A stretch of 15,747 nucleotides of DNA from DASYQV01 sp036005125 (GCA_036005125.1 DASYQV010000142.1:1-15747); one strand, 5' to 3'; shown: positions 1 to 8,016, counted from the stretch's first letter. Numbers and translations are program-made. Notes: generated by a model from the sequence alone, not told the origin.

Positions 1-76
1 CGGCGATGTAGCCCCGGGCCGCGAGGGTATCCTGGAGCTCGTCGACCGAGCGCGGAACTGTTGCTGTTGTCTCCAT
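1..76 (-). CDS. MoxR-family AAA ATPase, CoxD-like (partial, N-terminus only)
   Basis: Only the first 25 codons are in the window; the gene runs off the left edge. They read METTATVPRSVDELQDTLAA then RGYIA. The pattern DELQ-x-LAARGYIA is the usual opening of the MoxR AAA+ ATPases that accompany CO-dehydrogenase-type molybdenum hydroxylases, just before the Walker A segment, which is not visible here. In that family the ATPase (CoxD) helps mature the active-site cluster of the large subunit. It lies downstream of coxM on the same strand, in keeping with an S-L-M-D order, but a 341-base gap full of short repeats separates the two. The ribosome binding site is weak (GGAAG). The identification rests on a short peptide plus context. 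Confidence 0.55.
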   Translation of the reverse strand, partial: METTATVPRSVDELQDTLAARGYIA

Positions 77-86
77 CAGCTTCCGC

Positions 87-394
87 AGGTCAAAGGTCAA
101 AGGTCAAAGGTCAAAGGTCAAAGGTCAAAGGTCAAAGGTCAAAGGTCAGGTGAAAGGTGTAAGGTCAAAGGTCCAGGTCAAAGGTCCAGGTCCAGGTCAT
201 AAGTCTAGGTCATAAGTCCAGGTCATCGGTCCAAGTCATAGGTCCAGGTACAGGTCCACGATTCTGATCGGACTCGTGCGACCTTTACTCTTGACCTAGA
301 CCCTTGTGACCTCTAGAGCCTTGACTTTGCCTTTGACCTGAAACCTTTGACCTGAAACCTTTGACCTGACCTTTGACCTTTGACCTTTGACCTT
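87..394. repeat. Inverted pair of GGTCAAA / TTTGACC heptamer arrays
   Basis: The left arm begins with eight perfect GGTCAAA heptamers (88-143), then decays into GGTCC/AGGTCA variants and about four degenerate 13-bp units of the form AGGTCATAAGTCC up to about 258. After a short non-repetitive spacer (about 259-280), the right arm carries the reverse complement: scattered CTTGACC, CTTTGACCTGAAA units, then three perfect TTTGACC heptamers (372-392). The arms could pair over a long imperfect hairpin. The element fills the whole gap between coxM and the MoxR gene; I see no gene in it. Unit length, inverted layout and lack of leader or conserved spacers exclude CRISPR. Function unknown. Confidence 0.9.
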
Positions 395-417
395 GCCCTA
401 AGGCTGACCTACGGCGG

Positions 418-1293
418 TCACGCTGATAGCCCCGCGCGTGCCGCGGCCGCAAGGAGCGTCCGTTTGACGTAGACCGGCGCCATCGCGCGACGATATGCGG
501 CCGAGGCGAAGATGTCGCCCGTCACCTCGTCGCCGAGATCGGCATCGACCTTCGCGGCTGCCGCGGCCACCTGCGCATCGGTTGGCGCGACGCCCGTCAG
601 CGCGGCTTCCACGGCCCGTGCCCGGCGCGCCGACGGGAGTAGCCCTCCCACCGCGACGCTGGCCGCGGTGCAGATGCCGTCTTTGAGACGCACCGATGCC
701 GCGGCGCCCAGCACCGCGTACCGCGATGCTGGATGTGAGAACTTCACATATGCCGACCCTTCACCGGCCACGGCCGCGGGCACGATGATCGCGGCGAGGA
801 TTTCGTGTTCGTCGAGCGCGGTCGTCATGATCCCGGTGAAGAACGACGCGGCGTCGATCGTCCGCTCGCCCTGTCGACCCACCGCGACGATGCGCGCGCC
901 GAGCGCGACGAGCACGGTTGGAAGGTCCGACGCCGGGTCCGCATGCGCGATGTTGCCGCCGATGGTGCCGCGGTTGCGCACGGCGGGGTCGCCCACGATG
1001 GCTGCGGCCTCGGCCAGCGCAGCCGCGGATCGCCGCAGATCGGCGGATGCCGCGAGCTCGGCGTGCGTGGTCAGCGCGCCGATGCGAACCTGGCCGTCGT
1101 TGACGCTGATGCCGCGCAGCTCCGTGACGCGACCGATATCGATCACGGCGGATGGCGCCGCCAGGCGCAGCTTGAGCAGCGGAATCAGACTGTGACCGCC
1201 GGCAAGGAGCTTCGCGCCCGGATGCGCGGCAAGGAGTGCCTGCGCATCGCTGAGCGACCGTGCACGGTAGTAATCGAACTCGGCCGGGTACAT
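418..1293 (-). CDS. coxM: CO dehydrogenase-family FAD subunit (CoxM-like)
   Basis: This 291-residue protein is the FAD-binding medium subunit of a xanthine-oxidase-family molybdenum hydroxylase; it passes electrons from the iron-sulfur subunit to the acceptor. Both FAD signatures of the PCMH-type fold are present: AGGHSLIPLLKLRL at residues 31-44 and TIGGN at 110-114, the latter followed by IAHADPASDLP. The length matches the family (about 280-300). The start chosen is the ATG giving MYPAEFDYYRA, which has an AAAGGAG ribosome binding site about 7 bases upstream and lies one base after the coxL stop. An upstream ATG in frame would add an Arg/Ser-rich tail unlike the family. Gene order S-L-M is the form II order. 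Confidence 0.93.
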   Translation of the reverse strand: MYPAEFDYYRARSLSDAQALLAAHPGAKLLAGGHSLIPLLKLRLAAPSAVIDIGRVTELRGISVNDGQVRIGALTTHAELAASADLRRSAAALAEAAAIVGDPAVRNRGTIGGNIAHADPASDLPTVLVALGARIVAVGRQGERTIDAASFFTGIMTTALDEHEILAAIIVPAAVAGEGSAYVKFSHPASRYAVLGAAASVRLKDGICTAASVAVGGLLPSARRARAVEAALTGVAPTDAQVAAAAAKVDADLGDEVTGDIFASAAYRRAMAPVYVKRTLLAAAARAGLSA

Positions 1294-1294
1294 G

Positions 1295-3660
1295 TCAGGC
1301 TCCTTTCCGCTGGTCCTGGATGGCACGCCACACACGCTCCGGCGTGAGCGGCATCTGGATCGATTGCACACGGAACGGTGTCAGCGCGTCCATCACCGCG
1401 TTGTAGACCGCGCACGTCGAGGCAATCGTTCCCGCCTCGCCGATGCCCTTCACGCCGAGCGGGTGGTGAGGCGATGGCGTCACCGTCGAGAGCACCTCGA
1501 TATCCGGCAGCACGTCGGCGCGCGGGATCGCGTAGTCAGCGAGCGAGCCCGTGAGCAGCTGACCGTTGTCGTCGTACACCGCCTGCTCCCAGAGTGCCTG
1601 CCCGATCCCCTGCACGACCCCACCATGCACCTGACCTTCGACGATCACGGGATTGATCTGGGGTCCGCAGTCGTCCACCGCCACGTAGCGTGTCAACTGG
1701 ACGTGGCCCGTTTCGGCGTCGATCTCGACGACCGCGACGTGCGCGCCAAACGGGTACGTGAAGTTTGGCGGGTCGTAGAACGACGTCGCCTCGAGGCCGG
1801 GTTCCATCCCCTGCGGCAGGTTCCATGCGACATTCGCGAGCAGGGCGATGTCCTGGATGGTTTTGTACGTGTCGGGCACGCCGCGGACGAAGAACCGTCC
1901 GCCGGCGTAGTCGATGTCCTCGACCGCCGCTTCGAGCAGATGGCTCGCGAGGAGCTTCGCCTTCTCCTTGATCTTCCGCGTCGCCACGGCGAGCGCCGCT
2001 CCGCCAACCGCCGTGGTGCGGCTGCCGTACGTGCCCCACCCCATCGGCGTGTTCTCCGTGTCGCCGTGAATCACTTTCACGTCGTTCACGCCGACACCGA
2101 GCTCGTCGGCGACAATCTGCGCGAAGGTCGTCTCCTCGCCCTGACCGTGCGGCGACGCGCCGATGAAGACGTTGACCTTGCCGCTCGGGTGGAAGCGGAC
2201 GATCGCGCTTTCCCACAGGCCGCCCTGGAACCCGACGGCGCCCGCGACCTGCGACGGACCAAGTCCGCAGATTTCCACGTAGGTCGCGACGCCGATGCCG
2301 ATGTAGCGCCCCCTCTTCCTGGCCTCCTGCTGTTCGGCGCGGAGCCCGTCGTAATCCACGTGCGTGAGCGCCTTGGCGAGTGCGCCCTCGTAGTTCCCGC
2401 TGTCGTACTTCAGGCCGGTCACCACGTCGTGACCGTTCTCGAACGGCGGAATCAGATTGCGGCGCCGCACCTCCACCGGGTCGAGACCGGTCGCCTGAGC
2501 AACCTTGTCCATCATCCGCTCGAGCATGAACGTGGCCTCGGGTCGACCTGCTCCGCGGTACGCCTCGACCGGCGTCGTGTTCGTGTAGACGCCGAACACG
2601 TCTTCCTTCACCGCGGGAATGCGATACGGGCCCGAGAGCATCAGGCCGTGCAGAATGGTCGGGATGCCGGGTGCCGCCGTCGACAGGTACCCGCCCATGC
2701 CCGCCCAGACAGTGCAGCGGAGTCCGGTGACGCGGCCGTCGCGGGTCGCGGCAACCTCGACATCCTGCACGTGGTCGCGGCCGTGCGTCGTGGCCTGATA
2801 GTTCTCCGAGCGCGACTCGGTCCACTTCACCGGACGTCCGAGCTTCATCGAGCACATCACGGTGATGAGGTCGCCTGGGTACTGCGCGATCTTGCTGCCG
2901 AATCCTCCGCCCACTTCCGGCGCGATCACGCGCAGTCGATCCTCGGGAATGCCGGTCACGACCGACGTGGCGAACCTGACGATGTGCGGATTCTGAGTGG
3001 TGTTCCAGAGCGTGAGCTCGCCGGTGGCCGGCACGAAGTGCGCGAGCGCCGACCGCGGTTCCATGGCGGTTGGAATCAGCCGCTGCTGGACGATCCGGTC
3101 GCGCACGACGACCTCCGCCGACGCGAACGCCGCATCGATATCGCCGCCCGCGACGGTCCAGTGGAACGCGATGTTGTCCGGCGCCACATCATGCAACTGA
3201 GGCGCGCCGGGCTCGGCGGCCTTCTTCGGGTCGACGACGGCCGGCAGCCGCTCGTAATCGACGGCAATGAGGTCGAGCGCGTCGTGGGCCTGATACGGCG
3301 ATTCGGCGACGACGACCGCGACAGCATCGCCGACGTAGCGCACGACGTCCTTGGCGAGCGCGCGGTACGTACCGATTTTCAAGTTGGTGTCCGGCACGAG
3401 CCAGAGGCAGGGCACCGGCTTCAGCACGTTCTCGGCGTCGGCCGCCGTGAAGACGGCGAGCACGCCGGGCGCCGCAGCGGCGCGGCTCGTGTCGATGCGC
3501 CGAATCCGCGCGTGCGCGTGAGTGCTGCGCAGGATGGCCGCATGCACCATGCCGGGCAGCACCATGTCGTCGGTGTACCTGGCAGTTCCCGTGAGGAGCC
3601 TCGGGTCCTCCCGGCGGCGGATTCCAGAGCCAAAGACACGGCTGGGCGCAGCTGTGACGG

Positions 3661-3664
<4 letters not shown>
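1295..3664 (-). CDS. coxL: Form II CO dehydrogenase-type molybdopterin large subunit (CoxL-like)
   Basis: A 789-residue molybdopterin-cytosine-dinucleotide catalytic subunit of the xanthine oxidase / aerobic CO dehydrogenase superfamily. Visible motifs are GSGIRRREDPRLLTG at residues 12-26 (family N-terminus), GGGFGSK at 252-258, the active-site loop AYRGAGR at 368-374, the cofactor-binding HGQGEE at 506-511, YGSRTT at 546-551, and GVKGIGEAG at 737-745 with the expected catalytic Glu743. AYRGAGR identifies form II; true form I CO dehydrogenases carry AYxCSFR. Form II enzymes are widespread and many probably act on other small carbonyl or heterocyclic substrates, so CO oxidation should not be assumed. 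The ATG overlaps the coxS stop as ATGA, indicating translational coupling, and coxM follows after one base. Confidence 0.95.
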
Positions 3665-4137
<473 letters not shown>

Positions 4138-4206
4138 GGACCCTCCACTGGTGGGCTGACCGGTCAAGGGTTCTCCACCCCACCGCGCAAGCCTGTGCGA
4201 CGGGAT

Positions 4207-4221
4207 CCCGGTTCTACCGGG
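4207..4221. other. Small perfect hairpin upstream of coxS
   Basis: CCCGGT-TCT-ACCGGG forms a perfect 6-bp stem in the gap between coxS and the divergent gene, about 70 bases ahead of the coxS start. It could sit in the operon leader or be an operator half-site; nothing else identifies it. Confidence 0.35.
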
Positions 4222-4314
4222 TACTGAGGCAGAACCTTCGACTGGATGTGGCCTGCCGAAGCAAGGCGTGCGCATCTTAGGGCGGCAGGAGCCGCAGACG
4301 CAAGGGGTGAACCA

Positions 4315-4355
4315 GGCAAGGGCTCTGGCTCGATAATCCTCGCTGAGCCCTTGCC
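4315..4355. promoter_or_regulatory. 11-bp perfect inverted repeat in a divergent promoter region
   Basis: GGCAAGGGCTC (4315-4325) and GAGCCCTTGCC (4345-4355) are exact reverse complements separated by 19 bases. They lie between the divergent cox operon and the 4383 gene, just ahead of a -10-like box. Long spaced arms at this place suit a dimeric regulator operator or a leader hairpin. No T-run follows either arm, so an intrinsic terminator is unlikely. Confidence 0.4.
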
Positions 4356-4369
4356 CGGTTTGCGCATGC

Positions 4370-4375
4370 CATAAT
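4370..4375 (+). promoter_or_regulatory. -10-like box for leaderless start at 4383
   Basis: CATAAT matches TATAAT at five of six positions and ends 7 bases before the ATG at 4383. There is no purine-rich ribosome binding site between them, so transcription probably starts at or next to the ATG. No good -35 is seen at 16-18 bases. Confidence 0.4.
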
Positions 4376-4382
4376 CGCTCGT

Positions 4383-5036
4383 ATGGCGCTTCTATCGGAA
4401 AACGATCGTCAGGCTGTTCGGGGCCATCTGGCCAACCTCACGCACCGGGTGACGCTGCTGTTCTTCACGCAGACCATCGCGGGCCCCGAGACGGCGCAAA
4501 TCGCCAAGCAGATTCTCAACGAGCTGGCGGGCCTCAGCGACAAGATCACGATCGAGGAGGTCAATTTCATCCTGGAACGGGATCGTGCCGCGACGTACGG
4601 CGTGGACAAGATTCCCGCCATTGTCGTGATGAAGGACGGCGGGGATACACGCATGCGCTTTTTCGGCGCGCCTTCCGGCTATGAATTCATGTCGCTCATC
4701 GAGGCGATCATCATCGCCGGAGGCGACGATTCGGGCCTGAAGCCCGAGAGCAAGGAGCTCATTGCCGGGGTGACCAAGCCGATCGATCTGCAGGTGTTCG
4801 TGACGCCCACCTGACCGCATTGCCCCCGGGCTGTCAGCCTGGCCCATCGAATGGCGTTTGAAAGCCCCAACATTCGCGCGGCCTGTGTCGAGGCCACCGA
4901 GTTCATGGACTTGACGCGCAAGTACCGGGTGACCGGCGTGCCGAAGACGATCGTGAACGGGACGGGAGAAATCCTCGGCGCCGTCCCGGAAGACGCGTTC
5001 GTTCGTAGCGTGGTCACGGCGGGGCCGGATGCGTGA
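4383..5036 (+). CDS. Candidate selenocysteine-containing two-domain glutaredoxin/thioredoxin-like protein (UxxC)
   Basis: Read through one TGA (4812-4814), this is a 217-residue protein of the two-domain glutaredoxin-like / protein disulfide oxidoreductase type. The N-terminal thioredoxin fold (about 1-115, with KIPAI as the cis-Pro loop) has no cysteine. The C-terminal fold has VFVTPT-U-PHCPRAVSLAHRM, then EATEFMDLTRKYRVTGVPKT with its cis-Pro. In homologs I remember, the TGA position is the first Cys of CPxC. The 156 codons before the ATG at 4851 and those after it share one frame, and downstream residues stay family-like, so no frameshift is needed. A hairpin follows the TGA. The alternatives are a nonsense mutation or a sequencing error of TGC/TGT. 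Without read-through, a 143-residue protein lacking its active site would result. Likely role: thiol/selenol redox in the cytoplasm. selA, selB, selC and selD are not in the window. Confidence 0.75.
4812..4842 (+). promoter_or_regulatory. In-frame TGA (Sec) with bSECIS-like hairpin
   Basis: TGA is followed after 11 bases by CCGGGCT-GTC-AGCCTGG (4826-4842): a 7-bp stem with one G-T pair and a small loop starting with G4833. That G is 19 nt after the TGA, the spacing I recall for the E. coli fdhF element, and a G early in the apical loop is the known bacterial SECIS requirement. If the T-A pair at the top stays open the loop is TGTCA. Seen: stem, spacing, G. Inferred: SelB recognition. Confidence 0.6.
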
Positions 5037-5042
5037 GACGGC

Positions 5043-5067
5043 CCTGATGCCTGATCCCTGATCCCTG
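5043..5067 (+). repeat. CCTGATC heptamer array (3.6 units)
   Basis: CCTGATG, CCTGATC, CCTGATC and CCTG follow each other without gaps, 6 bases after the stop of the selenoprotein candidate, and end just before the convergent gene at 5074. Same 7-bp period as the other arrays in the window. Confidence 0.85.
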
Positions 5068-5073
5068 CGGAAT

Positions 5074-5517
5074 TCAGCGCGCGCGCGCCACGATCAGCTT
5101 GGTCAGCGCGGCGTCCGTGAGCTGGACATTCGCAATCTTCACCATGCCCCTCGGTGTCAGCGTCAGCTCCACCGGCAACCACTCTTCGAACACCTCGCCC
5201 GAGCCGCGCAAGGTCCCACGGAGTATCACGTGGCCCGCTGCGCGTGTCGGCGTGATCTCGAAGGCGTCGCGTGTGACGAGTACGGTTTCAAGGGCACGGA
5301 GCACCGCTTTGGCCGCAAAGCGATAGCCCGCCGGTCCGCGCGCGATCAAGCGGACCAGCGGCTCGTCCGGGCTGCGGCCGAGCATTGTTTCGTACGACAC
5401 GCCGTTCAGCCGCAGTTGCGCGTCGTGATCGAGAAAGCCGTCGGGGACGTCCATCACCCGCCGGTTGAAGTACGAGAGAAGCTCGTCGATCTTGCCGATT
5501 AATCGGTGGGGCGGCAC
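5074..5517 (-). CDS. Conserved-looking hypothetical protein
   Basis: A 147-residue soluble protein with no signal peptide or membrane span. I do not recognise a family. Codon third positions are strongly GC-biased, like the neighbouring genes, which supports coding. The N-terminal part (IDELLSYFNRRVMDVP, residues 10-25) looks helical; the C-terminal half has beta-like stretches (GHVILRGTLRGSGEVFEEWL, then VELTLTPRGMVKIANVQL), suggesting a small alpha+beta fold. The start is GTG: an in-frame TAG lies 12 bases upstream and no ATG occurs before residue 22. There is no ribosome binding site, but TAGCAT lies 6 bases before the GTG. It is convergent with the selenoprotein candidate and follows the 2H gene on the same strand after 80 bases. 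Confidence 0.7.
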   Translation of the reverse strand: MPPHRLIGKIDELLSYFNRRVMDVPDGFLDHDAQLRLNGVSYETMLGRSPDEPLVRLIARGPAGYRFAAKAVLRALETVLVTRDAFEITPTRAAGHVILRGTLRGSGEVFEEWLPVELTLTPRGMVKIANVQLTDAALTKLIVARAR

Positions 5518-5523
5518 CGCAAT

Positions 5524-5529
5524 ATGCTA
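5524..5529 (-). promoter_or_regulatory. -10-like box for GTG start at 5517
   Basis: Read on the minus strand, TAGCAT is followed by six bases (ATTGCG) and then the GTG start. The layout matches the other ribosome-binding-site-free starts in this window and suggests a leaderless mRNA. Confidence 0.3.
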
Positions 5530-5597
5530 GCGCCGTGTCGATGACGCGCTTTCACATTGAGTTGGTCGTAATACCTGATTCGGGAGATCGCCGAGGC

Positions 5598-6194
5598 CTA
5601 CGGCAACGTCCATTGACGCAATACCCGGCGGCACGTGCAGAACTTGCCGAGATGACACACGGCCGCCGTCGTCGCCTCGAACGAGAACGGTTCGATCCAC
5701 GGCGGCTCTGCGCCGTGACCGAGCGTGATGTGCGGCGAGTAGTAGCCGAAGCTGGACTTCAGCCGGTAGCCGGCCACCCAGAGCACGTCGCGCATGCGCG
5801 CATCGGCATCGAAGAAGGCACTCGGCCCGCCATCGGCCCGCTCCAGGCCGCGAAGGGCCTCGAGGAGACGCTCGTGCAGCTCGACGATGCCCGGCGTGCG
5901 CTCGATCGCCATCCACACGGAGCTGGCGCCCTGTCCGCCGCCGGGGACCGAGAGCGTCAGCCTCGATTGATCGCGCAACACCTCGTCAACGTGTGCGAGC
6001 GCCAGCTCCAGCTCGTTGACCCGCACGAACTGCTGCGAGAGCGTGATGTGCGGCAGATGGTCGGCGTCGAGCCGGAACGTGTGCGACGGATCGGCGGGCA
6101 GCACCGCGCTCAGATCAATTGCCCGGGCGCTGACCGGCGGTGGGGGAAGGAGAGCGACGTCGATCGCAATCAGATCGCGGTCGGAATGGGTCAC
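5598..6194 (-). CDS. 2H phosphoesterase family protein (2'-5' RNA ligase / LigT-like)
   Basis: A 198-residue protein with the two His-x-Thr/Ser motifs that define the 2H phosphoesterase superfamily: HITLS at 49-53 and HITLGHG at 155-161, each placed in the central sheet of one half of the bilobal fold. Superfamily members hydrolyse 2',3'-cyclic or 2'-5' phosphodiesters of RNA or small nucleotides; the actual substrate cannot be told from sequence. Length fits (about 180-200). The start is GTG (MTHSDRDLIAIDVALLPPP), 6 bases after the stop of the S9-like gene, so the two are probably cotranscribed. No clear ribosome binding site is present, and a nearby ATG is out of frame. Confidence 0.88.
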   Translation of the reverse strand: MTHSDRDLIAIDVALLPPPPVSARAIDLSAVLPADPSHTFRLDADHLPHITLSQQFVRVNELELALAHVDEVLRDQSRLTLSVPGGGQGASSVWMAIERTPGIVELHERLLEALRGLERADGGPSAFFDADARMRDVLWVAGYRLKSSFGYYSPHITLGHGAEPPWIEPFSFEATTAAVCHLGKFCTCRRVLRQWTLP

Positions 6195-6200
6195 GGGACA

Positions 6201-7958
6201 TTACTGCCGGGAGGGTCTCGCGGCAGCGGCCTTCAGGTAACGATCGAACCACGCCAGCGATCGTTCCATGCGATCGAAATCGTGAACGGGGTCCTCGGGT
6301 TCGTGGAGGAACAACGTGGGGATTCGCGTGTCGCTCGCGTGCGTGAGCGGCGGCGGGTTCGAGACGCTGGACATCGACACGGCCGCCTTGAATCGGTCCG
6401 GCCGCCTCACGAGCTCGTCCATGATGCCATTCTCGCGCGAGCCGATGATACCGATCCGATCGACATCGATCTCCGGCTTCATCCTCAGGAACTGGTCCAC
6501 GCAGGCGAGGACATCCTCGGAGTCGCCGGCCCCCGAACCGCGTCGCGGGTATACGACGAGCGTTGCGTAGCCGCGAGCCGCCTGTACCTGGAGACCGGCA
6601 TTGAACCGGTAAGGGTGCCCGCCACGCTGGCCGCCGTGGATCGATAGGATCAGCGGAATCGAGCGGGCCGCGGGACGCGCGGATGCTACCGGCGGATAGT
6701 ACCAGGCGACGACGTCAGTGCCGCCGGCGCTCTTGAACGGGAACGGCTCCGGCGCGACGAGTTGCCATTGGCCGATCACGGCGCTGTTCAGCGAGGTGAG
6801 CGGCTGAAGATCCCCGTCGGGCCGGAACCGGTACACCTCGCGCGGGGTCAGCGGATCGGACAAGCCAACCGCAATGAGGCCGTCGCGCGCCATCGAGAAG
6901 GGTCCGACTTGCGCCTTGCGATCGATCAGCGCCACCGACGCACTGCCCTGGAGGCTGACGCGATAGAGCACCGTCTTGCCCCGGTCGAACGCCGTGTACA
7001 GAATCGTGCGGCCGTCCGGCGCCCATTCGGGCGCGCTGCTGCGGCGATCGAGCGCATGGTTCAGCTCGCGTGGCCCTCCCGAGTTCACCTTCGCGGAGGC
7101 GCCCCCGATGGGCATGGCAAAGATATGCCCGTCCTCGGCGACATAGGCAATCCACTGGCCGTCGGGCGAGATGCGCGGCTCCGCTTCGCCGCCGGGCGTG
7201 TCGGTCAGTCGCCGCACGCGACCCGTGCCGACGGCCACGGCGAAGATGTCGTCGTTACGAGGGATCGTGGAGTCCTTCCCGCGGTTCGAGAGAAAGACAA
7301 TCTCGGAGCCGTCGCTGCCCCAGTCGATCGAATGATCGTCGTAATCTCCCGTCGTCAGCGCCGTCGGTTTGCCGCCGCCGGCCGGTACGACATAGATGTG
7401 CGTGCGGCGATCGTCCGGCGTCCGAGCGGCGTCGAGCGTGCCGGCAAATGCGAGGCGCGAGCCGTCGGGCGACCACGAGAGCCAATTACCTGAATTGGGG
7501 GGGAACACGTTGCTGCGATCGCAGTCGCATACGCGCGTGAGTCTGCCCGGGTCGAGCTCGTAGGTCCAGAGCGCACGTCGTCCGTTGCTCGAGGCGAAGA
7601 ACGCGAGGCGGTGGCTGTCGGGAGCCCAGCGAAGAACGTCGGCGCCGTCGGGAATCGCTTCGAGCTCGGTCGGCATGCCGCCACGTGCGGCAACGCGCAT
7701 CACTCGGGTGGTCGTCCGGTTAGCCTGGAGGTCGGTGCGGGTCACCGAGAACACCACGGTGGCCGCGTCGGGCGAGATGCGGATCTCCTCGACGTCCTGC
7801 AGCGCAAACACGTCGGCGGGCGTCATCGGCCTGCGGTCGGGGTCCCCCACGTGCGTTTCCCATGTCGCGGTCGCTTTGCGACTGCCGCGGATGGAAACGT
7901 CCTGGGCTGGTGCTGCGGCCGCCCAGAATGCCAGCAGCACCACGAGCGCGCGTCTCAT
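6201..7958 (-). CDS. Exported S9 prolyl-oligopeptidase-like protein, probably catalytically dead
   Basis: A 585-residue protein with a signal peptide (MRRALVVLLAFWAAAAPAQD, likely cleaved after APA). Residues about 55-325 hold TolB/PD40-type propeller repeats: SPD at 62-64, WAPDSHRLAF 111-120, WSPDGSRLAF 162-171, WGSDGSEIVF 213-222, SPDGQWIAY 264-272 and WAPDGRTILY 312-321. The C-terminal alpha/beta-hydrolase part keeps IHGG (440-443), RGYATLVVYPRRGSG (462-476) and DVDRIGIIG (498-506). Where S9 enzymes have GGSYGG, this one reads GSRENG (506-511), placing Arg at the nucleophile. The stretch with the SHG histidine before the last helix (LAWFDRYL) is missing, and the hydrolase domain is shorter than usual. 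It has a good ribosome binding site (GGAGG) and is cotranscribed with the 2H gene. Likely a periplasmic binding pseudoenzyme. Confidence 0.88.
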   Translation of the reverse strand: MRRALVVLLAFWAAAAPAQDVSIRGSRKATATWETHVGDPDRRPMTPADVFALQDVEEIRISPDAATVVFSVTRTDLQANRTTTRVMRVAARGGMPTELEAIPDGADVLRWAPDSHRLAFFASSNGRRALWTYELDPGRLTRVCDCDRSNVFPPNSGNWLSWSPDGSRLAFAGTLDAARTPDDRRTHIYVVPAGGGKPTALTTGDYDDHSIDWGSDGSEIVFLSNRGKDSTIPRNDDIFAVAVGTGRVRRLTDTPGGEAEPRISPDGQWIAYVAEDGHIFAMPIGGASAKVNSGGPRELNHALDRRSSAPEWAPDGRTILYTAFDRGKTVLYRVSLQGSASVALIDRKAQVGPFSMARDGLIAVGLSDPLTPREVYRFRPDGDLQPLTSLNSAVIGQWQLVAPEPFPFKSAGGTDVVAWYYPPVASARPAARSIPLILSIHGGQRGGHPYRFNAGLQVQAARGYATLVVYPRRGSGAGDSEDVLACVDQFLRMKPEIDVDRIGIIGSRENGIMDELVRRPDRFKAAVSMSSVSNPPPLTHASDTRIPTLFLHEPEDPVHDFDRMERSLAWFDRYLKAAAARPSRQ

Positions 7959-7970
7959 GAGGACCTCCGA

Positions 7971-8016
7971 GGGTCAGAACGGGGTCAGACCGGGGTCAGA
8001 ACGGGGTCTGACCCCG
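7971..8016. repeat. 11-bp GGGTCAGAACG tandem units closing as a palindrome
   Basis: Three direct 11-bp units (GGGTCAGAACG, GGGTCAGACCG, GGGTCAGAACG) are followed by an inverted one. GGGGTCAGACC (7981-7991) pairs perfectly with GGTCTGACCCC (8005-8015). The element fills most of the 75-base gap between the divergent S9-like and EamA genes. Confidence 0.9.

Noticed and set aside
87..394. CRISPR array
   Set aside because: Units are 7-13 bp tandem repeats without unique 30-bp spacers, and the arms are inverted.
4851..5036. Separate small gene starting at ATG 4851
   Set aside because: It is in frame with the upstream gene and continues the same thioredoxin fold; treating it as separate would lose the UPHC active site. 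No ribosome binding site precedes it.
4383..5036. Frameshifted pseudogene explanation for the redox protein
   Set aside because: No shift is needed; both sides of the TGA are in one frame and family-like throughout. A plain nonsense change remains possible and is stated as the alternative.
5535..6647. 370-codon plus-strand frame opposite the 2H and S9-like genes
   Set aside because: Composition is Arg-rich with no domain, while both minus-strand genes show conserved motifs (two HIT motifs, HGG, propeller repeats).
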